Below, in pieces: positions 24,561-37,100 of a DNA stretch of 64,000 bases. The notes beneath the pieces are model-generated. The model had not been told where the DNA came from, did not search any database, and worked only from the letters and a program-made list of their open reading frames with translations. The stretch covers positions 39,829,649-39,893,648 of the forward strand of contig NC_087068.1 of assembly GCF_963678635.1 (NCBI RefSeq), read 5' to 3'. The stretch's first letter is position 1, and each line of letters starts with the position of its first letter. The position numbers were made by a program, and so were the translations under genes. The DNA is from Symsagittifera roscoffensis (taxonomy: Eukaryota; Xenacoelomorpha; Acoela; Convolutidae).

Positions 24561-25288
24561 GTTAATGCCCTATGGGTTTGCTTACGGCTCATGGTAGTAC
24601 TAGGTTTTTGATTTTGGTCTTTATGTTTCTGAAATATGTCACTTTCTTGTGTTTATCCTTGATGCGATCTTTTGTAGTACAAATTTTTTCTTTTTTCAGG
24701 ACAGTTTGTGGCTAGTTAAGAAATCTTGATGTGTTCGTTGTTGTTACATTCATAAATTCTACTAGGCTAGCGATCGTTGCAGAAGTGGATTTGCATTGTG
24801 GTGATTTTTGTCCGAAAAAAGTTGTCGTCGTAAATTGGTAGTTTCCACTAACTTCTGGTATTGGCTACTGAACGTTTCTTCAGTTTTGACATCTTTGAAG
24901 TACACAGCGACAATTTTTTGGGTTGTTAATGCATTGTGAGTATGCTGACGGTTCACGATAGTACTAATTTTTTGATTTTGCTTTTTGTGTTTCTGAAATA
25001 TGTAATTTTTGTGTTTATCCTTGATGCGATCTTTTGTCGTACAAGTTTTATTTTTTTTTCAGGACAGTGTGTGGCTAGTTAAGAAATCTTGATGTGTTTG
25101 TTGTTGTTCAATTCATCAATTCTAATGGGTTAGCGATCGTTGCAGAGGCGGATTGCATTGTGGTGATTTTTTTGTCCGAAAAAAATTGTCGTCACAAATT
25201 GGTAGTTTGCACTAGCTGCTGGTATCGGCTACTGAAGGTTTCTTCAGTTTTGACATCATTGAAGTACACAGCGACAATTTTTTGGGTT
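24561..25288. repeat. 728-bp tandem duplication, left copy (two monomers)
   Basis: Begins at gttaatgccctatgg and repeats directly at 25289. Diagnostic variants present in both copies are gtcactttcttgtg, gcagaagtggatttg, gtcgtcgtaaattgg, the degraded acaagttttattttttttt and gcagaggcggattgc. I noticed very few differences, for example gcattgtgag at about 24930 against gcattttgag at about 25660. Confidence 0.88.
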
Positions 25289-26016
25289 GTTAATGCCCTA
25301 TGGGTTTGCTTACGGCTCATGGTAGTACTAGGTTTTTGATTTTGGTCTTTATGTTTCTGAAATATGTCACTTTCTTGTGTTTATCCTTGATGCGATCTTT
25401 TGTAGTACAAATTTTTTCTTTTTTCAGGACAGTTTGTGGCTAGTTAAGAAATCTTGATGTGTTCGTTGTTGTTACATTCATAAATTCTACTAGGCTAGCG
25501 ATCGTTGCAGAAGTGGATTTGCATTGTGGTGATTTTTGTCCGAAAAAAGTTGTCGTCGTAAATTGGTAGTTTCCACTAACTTCTGGTATTGGCTACTGAA
25601 CGTTTCTTCAGTTTTGACATCTTTGAAGTACACAGCGACAATTTTTTGGGTTGTTAATGCATTTTGAGTATGCTGACGGTTCACGATAGTACTAATTTTT
25701 TGATTTTGCTTTTTGTGTTTCTGAAATATGTAATTTTTGTGTTTATCCTTGATGCGATCTTTTGTCGTACAAGTTTTATTTTTTTTTCAGGACAGTGTGT
25801 GGCTAGTTAAGAAATCTTGATGTGTTTGTTGTTGTTCAATTCATCAATTCTAATGGGTTAGCGATCGTTGCAGAGGCGGATTGCATTGTGGTGATTTTTT
25901 TGTCCGAAAAAAATTGTCGTCACAAATTGGTAGTTTGCACTAGCTGCTGGTATCGGCTACTGAAGGTTTCTTCAGTTTTGACATCATTGAAGTACACAGC
26001 GACAATTTTTTGGGTT
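25289..26016. repeat. 728-bp tandem duplication, right copy
   Basis: Near-identical to the segment immediately to its left. The very low divergence suggests one of the most recent exchanges in the window (inference). Confidence 0.88.
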
Positions 26017-27271
26017 GTTAATGCATTGTGAGTATGCTGACAGTTCACGGTAGTACTAAGTTTTTGTTTTTGCTTTTTGTGGTTCTGAAATATGTCATTT
26101 TTGTGTTTATCCTTGATACGATCTTTTGTGGTACAAGTTTTTTCTTTTGTTCAGGACAGTGTGTGGCTAGTTAAGAAATTTTGATGTGTTCGTTGTTGTT
26201 CCATTCATAAATTTTACTAGGCTAGCGATCACTGCAGAAGCGGATTTGCATTGTGGTGGTTTTTTGTCCGAAAAAAGTTGTCGTCACAAATTGGTAGTTT
26301 CCACTAGCTTCTGATATTGGCTAATGAACGTTTCTTCAGTTTTGACATCTTTGAAGTACACAGCAAAATTTTTTTGGTTTGTTAATGCATTGTGAGTAGG
26401 CTGACGGTTCACGGTAGTACTAAGTTTTTGAATTTGTCCTTTATGTTTCTGAAATATGTCATTTTTTGTGTTTGTCCTTGATGCGATCTTCGTTGGTTCA
26501 AGTTTTTACTTTTTTCAGGACAGTGTGTGGCTAGTTAAGAAATTTTGATGTGTTCGTTGTTGTTCCATTCATAAATTTTACTAGGCTAGCGATCACTGCA
26601 GAAGCGGATTTGCATTGTGGTGGTTTTTTGTCCGAAAAAAGTTGTCGTCACAAATTGGTAGTTTCCACTAGCTTCTGATATTGGCTACTGAACGTTTCTT
26701 CAGTTTTGACATCTTTGAAGTACACAGCGAAATTTTTTTGGTTTATTAATGCATTGTGAGTATGCTGACGGTTCACGGTAGTACTACATTTTTGATTTTG
26801 CTTTTTGTGTTTCTGAAATATGTCTTTTTTGTGTTATTATTGATGCGATCTTTTGTGGTACAAGTTTTTTCTTTTTTCAGGACAGTGTGTGGCTAGTTCA
26901 GAAATCTTGATGTGTTCGCTGTTAATCAATTCATCAATTCTACTGGGCTAGCGATCGTTGCAGAAGCGGATTTGGATTGTGGTGATTTTTTGTCCGAAAA
27001 AAGTTGTCGTCACAAATTGGTAGTTTCCACTAGCTTCTGATACTGGCTACTGAACGTTTCTTCAGTTTTGACATCTTTGAAGTACACAGCGACAATTTTT
27101 TGGGTTGTTAACGCATTGTGAGTATGCTGACGGTTCACGGTAGTACTAAGTTTTTGATTTTGCTTTTCGTGTTTCTGAAATATGTCATTTTTGTGTTTAT
27201 CCTTGATGCGATCTTTTGTGGTACAAATTTTTTCTTTTTTCAGGACAGTGTGTGCCCAGTTAGGAAATCTT

Positions 27272-27635
27272 GATGTGTTCGTTAATGTTCCATTCATAAA
27301 TTCTATTAGGCTAGCGATCGTTGCAGAAGCGGATTTGCATTGTGGTGATTTTTTTGTCTGAAAAAAGTTCTCGTCACAAATTGGTAGTTTCCACTAGCTT
27401 CTGGTATTGGCTACTGAACGTTTCTTCAGTTTTGACATCTTTGAAGTACACAGCGACAATTTTTTCGGTTATTAATGCATTGTGAGTATGCTGACGGTTC
27501 GCGGTAGTACTAAGTTTTTGATTTTACTTTTTGTGTTTCTGAAATATGTCATTTTTGTGTTTATCCTTGATGCGATCTTTTGTGGTACAAGTTTTTTCTT
27601 TTTTCAGGACAGTGTGTGGCTAGTTAAGAAATCTT
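27272..27635. repeat. Representative satellite monomer (364 bp)
   Basis: Chosen as a typical complete copy from one gatgtgttcg to the next. A hand count gives about 155 T, 79 A, 78 G and 52 C, so roughly 36% GC with T about twice A and G about 1.5 times C on this strand. It contains 12 CpG dinucleotides against about 11 expected from its C and G content, so CpG is not depleted. It carries one CGATCG palindrome in the GATCGTTGCAG box and one TAGTACTA palindrome. Those two sites recur at monomer spacing through much of the array and would give a PvuI or ScaI digestion ladder. Confidence 0.9.
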
Positions 27636-29387
27636 GATGTGTTCGTTGTTGTTCCATTCATAAATTCTGCTAGGCTAGCGATCGTTGCAGAAGCGGACTT
27701 GCATTGTGGTGATTTTTTGTCCGAAAAAAGTTGTCGTCACAAGTTGGTAGTTTCCACTAGCTTCTGATATTGTGTACTGAGCGTTTCTTCAGTTTTGACA
27801 TCTTTGAAGTACACAGCAAAAATTTTTTGGGTGGTTAATGCATTGTGAGTATGCTGACGGTTCGCGGTAGTACTAAGTTTTTGATTTTACTTTTTGTGTT
27901 TCTGAAATATGTCATTTTTGTGTTTATCCTTGATGCGATCTTTTGTGGTACAAGTTTTTTCTTTTTTCAGGACAGTGTGTGGCTAGTTAAGAAATCTTGA
28001 TGTGTTCGTTGTTGTTCCATTCATAAATTCTGCTAGGATAGCGATCGTTGCAGAAGCGGATTTGCATTGTGATGATTTTTTTGTCCGAAAAAAGTTGTCG
28101 TCACAAATTGGTAGTTTCCACTAGATTCTGGTATTGGCTACTGAACGTACGTTTCTTCAGTTTTGACTTCTTTGAAATGCACAGCGACCATCTTTTGGTT
28201 TGTTAATGCACTGTGGGTATGCTGACGGTTCATGGTTGTACTAAGTTTTTGATTTTGATTTTATTGTTTCTGAAATATGTAGTTTTTTGTGTATATCCTT
28301 GATGCGATCTTTGGTGGTACAAATTTTTTCTTTTTTCAGCTCAGTGTGTGGGTAGTTTATAAATCTTGATGTGTTCGTTGTTGTTCCATTCATCAATTCT
28401 ACTGGGTTAGCGATCGTTGCAGAAGCAGATTTGCAATGTGAAGATTTTTTGTCCGAAAAAAGTTGTCGTCACAAATTGGTAGTTTCCACTAGCTTCTGGT
28501 ATTGGCCACTAAACGTTTCTTCAGTTTTGACATTTTTGAAAAATACAGCGACGTTTTTTTGGCTTGTTAATGCATTGTGGGCATGACGACGGATCATATT
28601 AGTACTAAGTTTTTGTTTTCGGTTTTATGTTTCTGAAACATGTCATTTTTTGTGTTTATCCTTAATGCGATCTTCGGTGGTTCAAGTTTTTTCAATTTTC
28701 AGGACAGCGTGTGGCTACTTAAGAAATCTTGATGTGTTCAGTGTTGTTCCATTCATCATTTCTACTGGGTTAGCGATCATTGCAGAAGCGGATTTGCGCT
28801 GTGGTGAATTTTAGTCCGAAAAAAGTTGTGGTCACAAATTTGTTGTTTCCACTAGCTTCTGGTATTGGCTACTGAACGTACGTTTCTTCAGTTTTGACAT
28901 CTGTGAAATACACAGCGACCATTTTTTGGTTTGTTAATGCACTGTGGGTATGCTGACGGCTCACGGTAGTACTAAGTTTTTGATTTTGATTTTATTGTTT
29001 CTGAAATATGTCATTTTTTGTGTATATCCTTGATGCGATCTTTGGTGTACAAATTTTTTCTTTTTTCAGCACAGTGTGTGGCTAGTTTAGAAATCTTGAT
29101 GTGTTCGTTGTTGTTCCATTCATCAATTTTACTGGGTTAGCGATCGTTGCAGAAGCGGATTTGCATTAAGAAGACTTTTTGTCCGAAAAAAATTGTCGTC
29201 AGAAATTGGTAGTTTCCACTAGCTTCTGGTATTGGCCACTAAACGTTTCTTCAGTTTTGACATTTTTGAAAAACACAGCGACGTTTTTTTGGGTTTTTAA
29301 TGCACTGTGGGTATGACGACGGATCATGGTAGTAATAAGTTTTTGATTTTGGTTTTAAGGTTTCAGAAATAGGTCATTTTTTGTGTT

Positions 29388-29580
29388 TATCCTTGATTCG
29401 ATCTTCGGTGGTACAAGTTTTCTCATTTTTCAGGAAAGTGTGTGGCTAGTTCAGAAATCTTGATGTGTTTGTTGTTGTTCAATTCATCAATTCGTTGCAG
29501 AGGCGGATTGCATTGTGGTGATTTTTTTTTTCCGAAAAAAATTGTAGTCACAAATTGGTAGTTTGCACTAGCTGCTGGTA
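29388..29580. repeat. Mosaic monomer with patches from blocks II and III
   Basis: Bases 29388-29467 are identical to 7721-7800 over 80 bases, including the rare combination gattcgatc, ttttctcattttt, caggaaagtg and agttcagaaatc. From 29468 the sequence switches to the type seen at 25.1 and 25.8 kb (gtttgttgttgttcaattc, gcagaggcggattgc, gtttgcactagctgctgg). At 29491 16 bp are missing (aattc joined to gttgcag). Confidence 0.8.
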
Positions 29581-31939
29581 TTGGCCACTAAACGTTTCTT
29601 CAGTTTTGACATTTTTGAAAAATACAGCGACGTTTTTTTTGGGTTGTTAATGCATTGTGGGTATGTTGACGGTTCATGGTAGTACTAAGTTTTTGATTTT
29701 GGTTTTAATGTTTCAGAAATATGTCATTTTTTAAGTATATCCTTGATGCGATCTTTGGTGGTACAAATTTTTTCTTTTTTCAGCACAGTGTGTGGGTAGT
29801 TTATAAATCTTGATGTGTTCGTTGTTGTTCCATTCATCAATTCTACTGGGTTAGCGATCGTTGCAGAAGCAGATTTGCAATGTGAAGATTTTTTGTCCGA
29901 AAAAAGTTGTGGTCATAAATTTGTTGTTTCCACTAGCTTCTGGTATTGGCTACTGAACGTACGTTTCTTCAGTTTTGACATCTCTGAAATACACAGCGAC
30001 CATTTTTTGGTTTGTTAATGCACTGTGGGGATGCTGACGGTTCACGGTAGTACTAAGTTTTTGAATTTGGTTTTAATGTTTCAGAAATATGTCATTTTTT
30101 GTGTATATCCTTGATGCGATCTTTGGTGGTACAAATTTTTTCTTTTTTCAGCACAGTGTGTGGTAGTTTATAAATCTTGATGTGTTCGTTGTTGTTCCAT
30201 TCATCAATTCTACTGGGTTAGCGATCGTTGCAGAAGCAGATTTGCAATGTGAAGATTTTTTGTCCGAAAAAAGTTGTGGTCATAAATTTGTTGTTTCCAC
30301 TAGCTTCTGGTATTGGCTACTGAACGTACGTTTCTTCAGTTTTGACATCTCTGAAATACACAGCGACCATTTTTTGGTTTGTTAATGCACTGTGGGTATG
30401 CTGACGGTTCACGGTAGTACTAAGTTTTTGAATTTGGTTTTAATGTTTCAGAAATATGTCATTTTTTGTGTATATCCTTGATGCGATCTTTGGTGGTACA
30501 AATTTTTTCTTTTTTCAGCACAGTGTGTGGCTAGTTTAAAAATCTTGATGTGTTCGTTGTTGTTCCATTCATCAATTTTACTGGGTTAGCGATCGTTGCA
30601 GAAGCGGATTTGCATTGTGAAGACTTTTTGTCCGAAAAAAATTGTCGTCACAAATTGGTAGTTTCCACTAGCTTCTGGTATTGGCCACTAAACGTTTCTT
30701 CAGTTTTGACATTTTTGAAAAACACAGCGACGTTTTTTTTTTTGGGTTTTTAATGCATTGTGGGTATGACGACGGATCATATTAGTACTAAGTTTTTGTT
30801 TTCGGTTTTATGTTTCTGAAACATGTCATTTTTTGTGTTTATCCTTAATGCGATTTTCGGTGGTTCAAGTTTTTTCAATTTTCAGGACAGCGTGTGGCTA
30901 CTTAAGAAATCTTGATGTGTTCAGTGTTGTTCCATTCATCATTTCTACTGGGTTAGCGATCATTGCAGAAGCGGATTTGCGCTGTGGTGAATTTTTGTCC
31001 GAAAAATGTTGTGGTCACAAATTTGTTGTTTCCACTAGTTTCTGATATTGGCTACTGAACGTACGTTTCTTCAGTTTTGACATCTCTGAAATACACAGCG
31101 ACCATTTTTTGGTTTGTTAATGCACTGTGGGTATGTTGACGGTTCATGGTAGTACTAAGTTTTTGATTTTGGTTTTAATGTTTCAGAAATAAGTCATTTT
31201 TTAAGTATATCCTTGATGCGATCTTTGGTGGTACAAATTTTTTCTTTTTTCAGCACAGTGTGTGGCTAGTTTAGAAATCTTGATGTGTTCGTTGTTGTTC
31301 CATTCATCAATTTTACTGGGTTAGCGATCGTTGCAGAAGCGGATTTGCGCTGTGGTGAGTTTTTGTCCAAAAAAAGTTGTCGTCACAAATTTGTTGTTTC
31401 CACTAGCTTCTGGTATTGGCTACTGAACGTACGTTTCTTCAGTTTTGACATCTTTGAAATACACAGCGACCATTTTGTGGTTTGTTAATGCACTGTGGGT
31501 ATGTTGACGGTTCATGGTAGTACTAAGTTTTTGATTTTGGTTTTAATGTTTCAGAAATAAGTCATTTTTTAAGTATATCCTTGATGCGATCTTTGGTGGT
31601 ACAAATTTTTTCTTTTTTCAGCACAGTGTGTGGCTAGTTTAGAAATCTTGATGTGTTCGATGTTGTTCCATTCATCAATTTTACTGGGTTAGCGATCGTT
31701 GCAGAAGCGGATTTGCATTGTGAAGACTTTTTGTCCGAAAAAAATTGTCGTCACAAATTGGTAGTTTCCACTAGCTTCTGGTATTGGCCACTAAACGTTT
31801 CTTCAGTTTTGACATTTTTGAAAAACACAGCGACGTTTTTTTGGGTTTTTAATGCACTGTGGGTATGACGACGGATCATGGTAATAATAAGTTTTTGATT
31901 TTGGTTTTAATGTTTCAGAAATAGGTCATTTTTTGTGTT

Positions 31940-32140
31940 TATCCTTGATTCGATCTTCGGTGGTACAAGTTTTCTCATTTTTCAGGAAAGTGTGTGGCTA
32001 GTTCAGAAATCTTGATGTGTTTGTTGTTGTTCAATTCATCAATTCGTTGCAGAGGCGGATTGCATTGTGGTGATTTTTTTGTCCGAAAAAAATTGTCGTC
32101 ACAAATTGGTAGTTTGCACTAGCTGCTGGTATTGGCCACT
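31940..32140. repeat. Second copy of the mosaic monomer
   Basis: Carries the same gattcgatc and caggaaagtg patch and the same 16-bp deletion (ttcgttgcag at 32043, against 29491), 2552 bp or seven monomers to the right. The mosaic was therefore formed once and then duplicated. Confidence 0.8.
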
Positions 32141-34059
32141 AAACGTTTCTTCAGTTTTGACATTTTTGAAAAATACAGCGAGGTTTTTTTTGGGTTGTTA
32201 ATGCATTGTGGGTATGACGACGGATCATATTAGTACTAAGTTTTTGTTTTCGGTTTTATGTTTCTGAAACATGTCATTTTTTGTGTTTATCCTTAATGCG
32301 ATCTTCGGTGGTTCAAGTTTTTTCAATTTTCAGGACAGCGTGTGGCCACTTAAGAAATCTTGATGTGTTAAGTGTTGTTCCATTCATCATTTCTACTGGG
32401 TTAGCGATCATTGCAGAAGCGGATTTGCGCTGTGGTGAATTTTTGTCCGAAAAAAGTTGTGGTCACAAATTTGTTGTTTCCACTAGCTTCTGGTATTGGC
32501 TACTGAACGTACGTTTCTTCAGTTTTGACATGTCTGAAATACACAGCGACCATTTTTTGGTTTGTTAATGCACTGTGGGTATGCTGACGGTTCACGGTAG
32601 TACTAAGTTTTTGAATTTGGTTTTAATGTTTCAGAAATATGTCATTTTTTGTGTATATCCTTGATGCGATCTTTGGTGGTACAAATTTTTTCATTTTTCA
32701 GGACAGCGTGTGGCTACTTAAGAAATCTTGATGTGTTCAGTGTTGTTCCATTCATCAATTTTACTGGGTTAGCGATCGTTGCAGAAGCGGATTTGCATTG
32801 TGAAGACTTTTTGTCCGAAAAAAATTTTCGTCACAAATTGGTAGTTTCCACTAGCTTCTGGTATTGGCCACTAAACGTTTCTTCAGTTTTGACATTTTTG
32901 AAAAACACAGCGACGTTTTTTTTGGGTTTTTAATGCATTGTGGGTATGACGACGGATCATGGTAGTACTATGTTTTTGTTTTCGGTTTTATGTTTCTGAA
33001 ACATGTCATTTTTTGTGTTTATCCTTAATGCGATCTTCGGTGGTTCAAGTTTTTTCATTTTTCAGGACAGCGTGTGGCTACTTAAGAAATCTTGATGTGT
33101 TCAGTGTTGTTCCATTCATCAATTTTACTGGGTTAGCGATCGTTGCAGAAGCGGATTTGCGCTGTGGTGAGTTTTTGTCCAAAAAAAGTTGTCGTCACAA
33201 ATTTGTTGTTTCCACTAGCTTCTGGTATTGGCTACTGAACGTACGTTTCTTCAGTTTTGACATCTTTGAAATACACAGCGACCATTTTTTGGTTTGTTAA
33301 TGCACTGTGGGTATGTTGACGGTTCATCGTAGTACTAAGTTTTTGATTTTGGTTTTAATGTTTCAGAAATATGTCATTTTTTAAGTATATCCTTGATGCG
33401 ATCTTTGGTGGTACAAATTTTTTCTTTTTTCAGCACAGTGTGTGGGTAGTTTATAAATCTTGATGTGTTCGTTGTTGTTCCATTCATCAATTCTACTGGG
33501 TTAGCGATCGTTGCAGAAGCAGATTTGCAATGTGAAGATTTTTTGTCCGAAAAAAGTTGTCTTCACAAATTGGTAAATTCCACTAGCTTCTGGTATTGGC
33601 CACTAAACGTTTCTTCAGCTTAGACATTTTTGAAAAATACAGCGACGTTTTTTTGGGTTGTTAATGCATTGTGGGTATGACGACGGATCATATTAGTACT
33701 AAGTTTTTGTTTTCGGTTTTATGTTTCTGAAACATGTCATTTTTTGTGTTTATCCTTTATGCGATCTTCAGTGGTTCAAGTTTTTTCAATTTTCAGGACA
33801 GCGTGTGGCTACTTAAGAAATCTTGATGTGTTCAGTGTTGTTCCATTCATCATTTCTACTGGGTTAGCGATCATTGCAGAAGCGGATTTGCGCTGTGGTG
33901 AATTTTTGTCCGAAAAAAGTTGTGGTCATAAATTTGTTGTTTCCACTAGCTTCTGGTATTGGCTACTGAACGTACGTTTCTTCAGTTTTGACATCTCTGA
34001 AATACACAGCGACCATTTTTTGGTTTGTTAATGCACTGTGGGTATGCTGACGGTTCACG

Positions 34060-34190
34060 GTAGTACTAAGTTTTTGATTTTGCTTTTTGTGTTTCTGAAA
34101 TTTGTCATTTTTTGTTTTTATCCTTGATGCGATCTTCGGTGGTACAATTTTTCTTTTCATTTTTCAGGACAGTGTGTGGCTAGTGACGAC
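34060..34190. repeat. Truncated monomer with junction near 34184
   Basis: The monomer runs to gtgtggctagt and then jumps to gacgacggatcatggtag, which normally lies about 265 bp further on. A piece of roughly 130 bp is left between two complete monomers. The only homology at the joint is one or two bases, so it looks like an end-joining event. I did not see it elsewhere. Confidence 0.8.
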
Positions 34191-37100
34191 GGATCATGGT
34201 AGTACTAAGTTTTTGATTTCGGTTTTATGTTTCTGAAACATGTCATTTTTTGTGTTTATCCTTAATGCGATCTTCGGTGGTTCAAGTTTTTTCAATTTTC
34301 ACGACAGCGTGTGGCTACTTAAGAAATCTTGATGTGTTCAGTGTTGTTCCATTCATCAATTCTACTGGGTTAGCGATCGTTGCAGAAGCGGATTTGCGCT
34401 GTGGTGAGTTTTTGTCCGAAAAAAGTTGTCGTCACAAATTTGTTGTTTCCACTAGCTTCTGTTTTTGGCTACTGAATGTTTCTTCAGTTTTGATATCTTT
34501 GAAATACACAGCGACATTTTTTGCATTGTTAATGCATTGTGAGTATGCTGACGGTTCAAGGTAGTACTAAGTTTTTGATTTTGCTTTTTGTGTTTCTGAA
34601 ATTTGTCATTTTTTGTTTTTATCCTTGATGCGATCTTCGGTGGTACAATTTTTCTTTTCATTTTTCAGGACAGTGTGTGGCTAGTTAAGAAATCTTGATT
34701 AGTTCATTGTTGTTACATTCATCAATTCTACTGGGTTAGCGATCTTTGCGGAAGCGGATTTGCGCTCTGGTGATTTTTGTCCGAAAAAAGTTGTCGTCAC
34801 AAATTTGTTGTTTCCACTAGCTTCTGGTTTTGGCTACTGAACGAACGTTTCTTCAGTTTTGACATCTTTGAAATACACAGCGACCATTTTTTGGTTTGTT
34901 AATGAACTGTGGGTATGCTGATGGTTCATGGTAGTACTATGTTTTTGATTTTGGTTTTAATGTTTCAGAAATATGTCATTTTTTGTGTTTATCCTTAATG
35001 CGATCTTCGGTGGTTCAAGTTTTTTCATTTTTCAGGACAGCGTGTGGCTAATTAAGAAATGTTGATGTGTTCAGTGTTGTTCCATTCATCAATTCTACTG
35101 GGTTAGCGATCGTTGCAGAAGCGGATTCGCGCTGTGGTGAGTTTTTGTCCGAAAAAAGTTGTCGTCACAAATTTGTTGTTTCCACTAGCTTCTGGTATTG
35201 GCTACTGAACGTACGTTTCTTCAGTTTTGACATCTTTGAAATACACAGGGACCATTTTTTGGTTTGTTAATGCACTGTGGGTTTGCTGACGGATCATGGT
35301 AGTACTAAGTTTTTGATTTCGGTTTTATGTTTCTGAAACATGTCATTTTTTGTGTTTATCCTTAATGCGATCTTCGGTGGCTCAAGTTTTTTCTTTTTTC
35401 AGGACAGCGTGTGGCTACTTAAGAAATCTTGATGTGTTCAGTGTTGTTCCATTCATCAATTTTACTGGGTTAGCGATCGTTGCAGAAGCGGATTTGCGCT
35501 GTGGTGAGTTTTTGTCCGAAAAAAAATGTCGTCACAAATTTGTTGTTTCCACTAGCTTCTGGTATTGGCTACTGAACGTACGTTTCTTCAGTTTTGACAT
35601 CTTTGAAATACACAGCGACCATTTTTTGGTTTGTTAATGCACTGTGGGTATGCTGACGGTTCATGTTAGTACTAAGTTTTTGATTTTGGTTTTAATGTTT
35701 CAGAAATATGTCATTTTGATGTGTATATCCTTGATGCGATCTTTAGTGGTACAAATTTTTTCTTTTTTCAGCACAGTGTGTGGCAAGTTAAGAAATCTTG
35801 ATGTGTTCGTTGATGTTCCATTCATCAATTCTACTGGGTTAGCGATCGTTGCAGAAGCGGATTTGCCTTGTGAAGACTTTTTGTCCGAAAAAAATTGTCG
35901 TCACAAATTGGTAGTTTCCACTAACTTCTGGTATTGGCCACTAAACGTTTCTTCAGTTTTGACATTTTTGAAAAACACAGCGACGTTTTTTTGGGTTTTT
36001 AATGCACTGTGGGTATGACGACGGATCATGGTAGTACTAAGTTTTTGATTTCGGTTTTATGTTTCTGAAGCATGTCATTTTTTGTGTTTATCCTTAATGC
36101 GATCTTCGGTGGTTCAAGTTTTTTCATTTTTCAGGACAGCGTGTGGCTACTTAAGAAATCTTGATGTGTTCAGTGTTGTTCCATTCATCAATTCTACTGG
36201 GTTAGCGATCTTTGCAGAAGCGGATTTGCGCTGTGGCGAGTTTTTGTCCAAAAAAAGTTGTCGTCACAAGTTTGTTGTTTCCACTAGCTTCTGGTATTGG
36301 CTACTGAACGTTTCTTCATTTTTGACATTTTTGAAAAACACAGCGACGTTTTTTTTGGGTTTTTAATGCATTGTGGGTATGACGACGGATCATGGTAGTA
36401 CTAAGTTTTTGATTTCGGTTTTATGTTTCTGAAACATGTCTTTTTTTGTGTTTATCCTTAATGCGATCTTCGGTGGTTGAAGTTTTTTCATTTTTCAGGA
36501 CAGCGTGTGGCTACTTAAGAAATCTTGATGTGTTCAGTGTTGTTCCATTCATCAATTCTACTGGGTTAGCGATCTTTGCAGAAGCGGATTTGCATTGTGA
36601 AGATTTTTTCTCCGAAAAAATTGTCGTCACAAATTGGTAGTTTCCACTAGCTTCTGTTTTTGGCTACTGAATGTTTCTTCAGTTTTGATATCTTTGAAAT
36701 ACTTAGCGACATTTTCTGCGTTGTTAATGCCTTGTGAGTATGCTGACGGTTCAAGGTAGACTAAGTTTTTGATTTTTTTTTTTTGTGTTTCTGAAATTTG
36801 TCATTTTTTGTTTTTATCCTTGATGCGATCTTCGGTGGTACAATTTTTCTTTTCATTTTCAGGACAGTGTGTGGCTAGTTAAGAAATCTTGATTAGTTCA
36901 TTGTTGTTACATTCATCAATTCTTCTGGGTTAGCGATCTTTGCGGAAGCGGATTTGCGCTCTGGTGATTTTTGTCCGAAAAAAGTTGTCGTCACAAATTG
37001 GTAGTTTTCACTAGCGTCTGGTAATGGGTACTGAAAGTTTCTTCAGTTTTGACATCTTTGAAATACGTGGCGACATTTTTCTGGGTTGTTAATGAGTTGT

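Larger units (their letters stand above)
9541..28144. repeat. Block III: homogenised family with 3-monomer HORs
   Basis: About 51 monomers. Typical variants are cattcataaattctactaggctagcgatcg, gtgtgtgtttagttaag, ggttcaagtttttacttttt and ggatttgcattgtggtg. Copies three or seven monomers apart are far more alike than neighbours, the signature of HOR amplification. One repeated trio is: monomer X (ctactaggctagcg, then gacactttgaaatacccagcg), monomer Y (tgtactgagttagcgatcgtcgg, catcacatattgg) and monomer Z (gttacattcatcaattcttctggg). Another 3-monomer duplication has an offset of about 1070 bp (tttttaggt at 12721 and 13792). No gene seen. Confidence 0.88.
28145..36640. repeat. Block IV: family with the CGTACG insertion
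   Basis: About 23 monomers. The usual gaacgtttcttcag reads gaacgtacgtttcttcag in eleven copies (near 28146, 28876, 29957, 30324, 31058, 31427, 32507, 33238, 33969, 35208 and 35577), with a gaacgaacg variant near 34842. The 4-bp insertion turns AACGTT into the 10-bp palindrome AACGTACGTT. Other block markers are atttgttgtttccactagc, gacgacggatcat, gttttaatgtttcagaaat and ggccactaaacg. Seven-monomer duplications are present (offset 2552 bp, see 29491 and 32043). No gene seen. Confidence 0.87.

Noticed and set aside
27272-27635. Match to human alpha satellite or the Drosophila 359-bp satellite
   Set aside because: The length is similar to two alpha monomers or to the 359-bp repeat, but the sequence landmarks do not correspond to what I know of either family. 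A database search would settle it.
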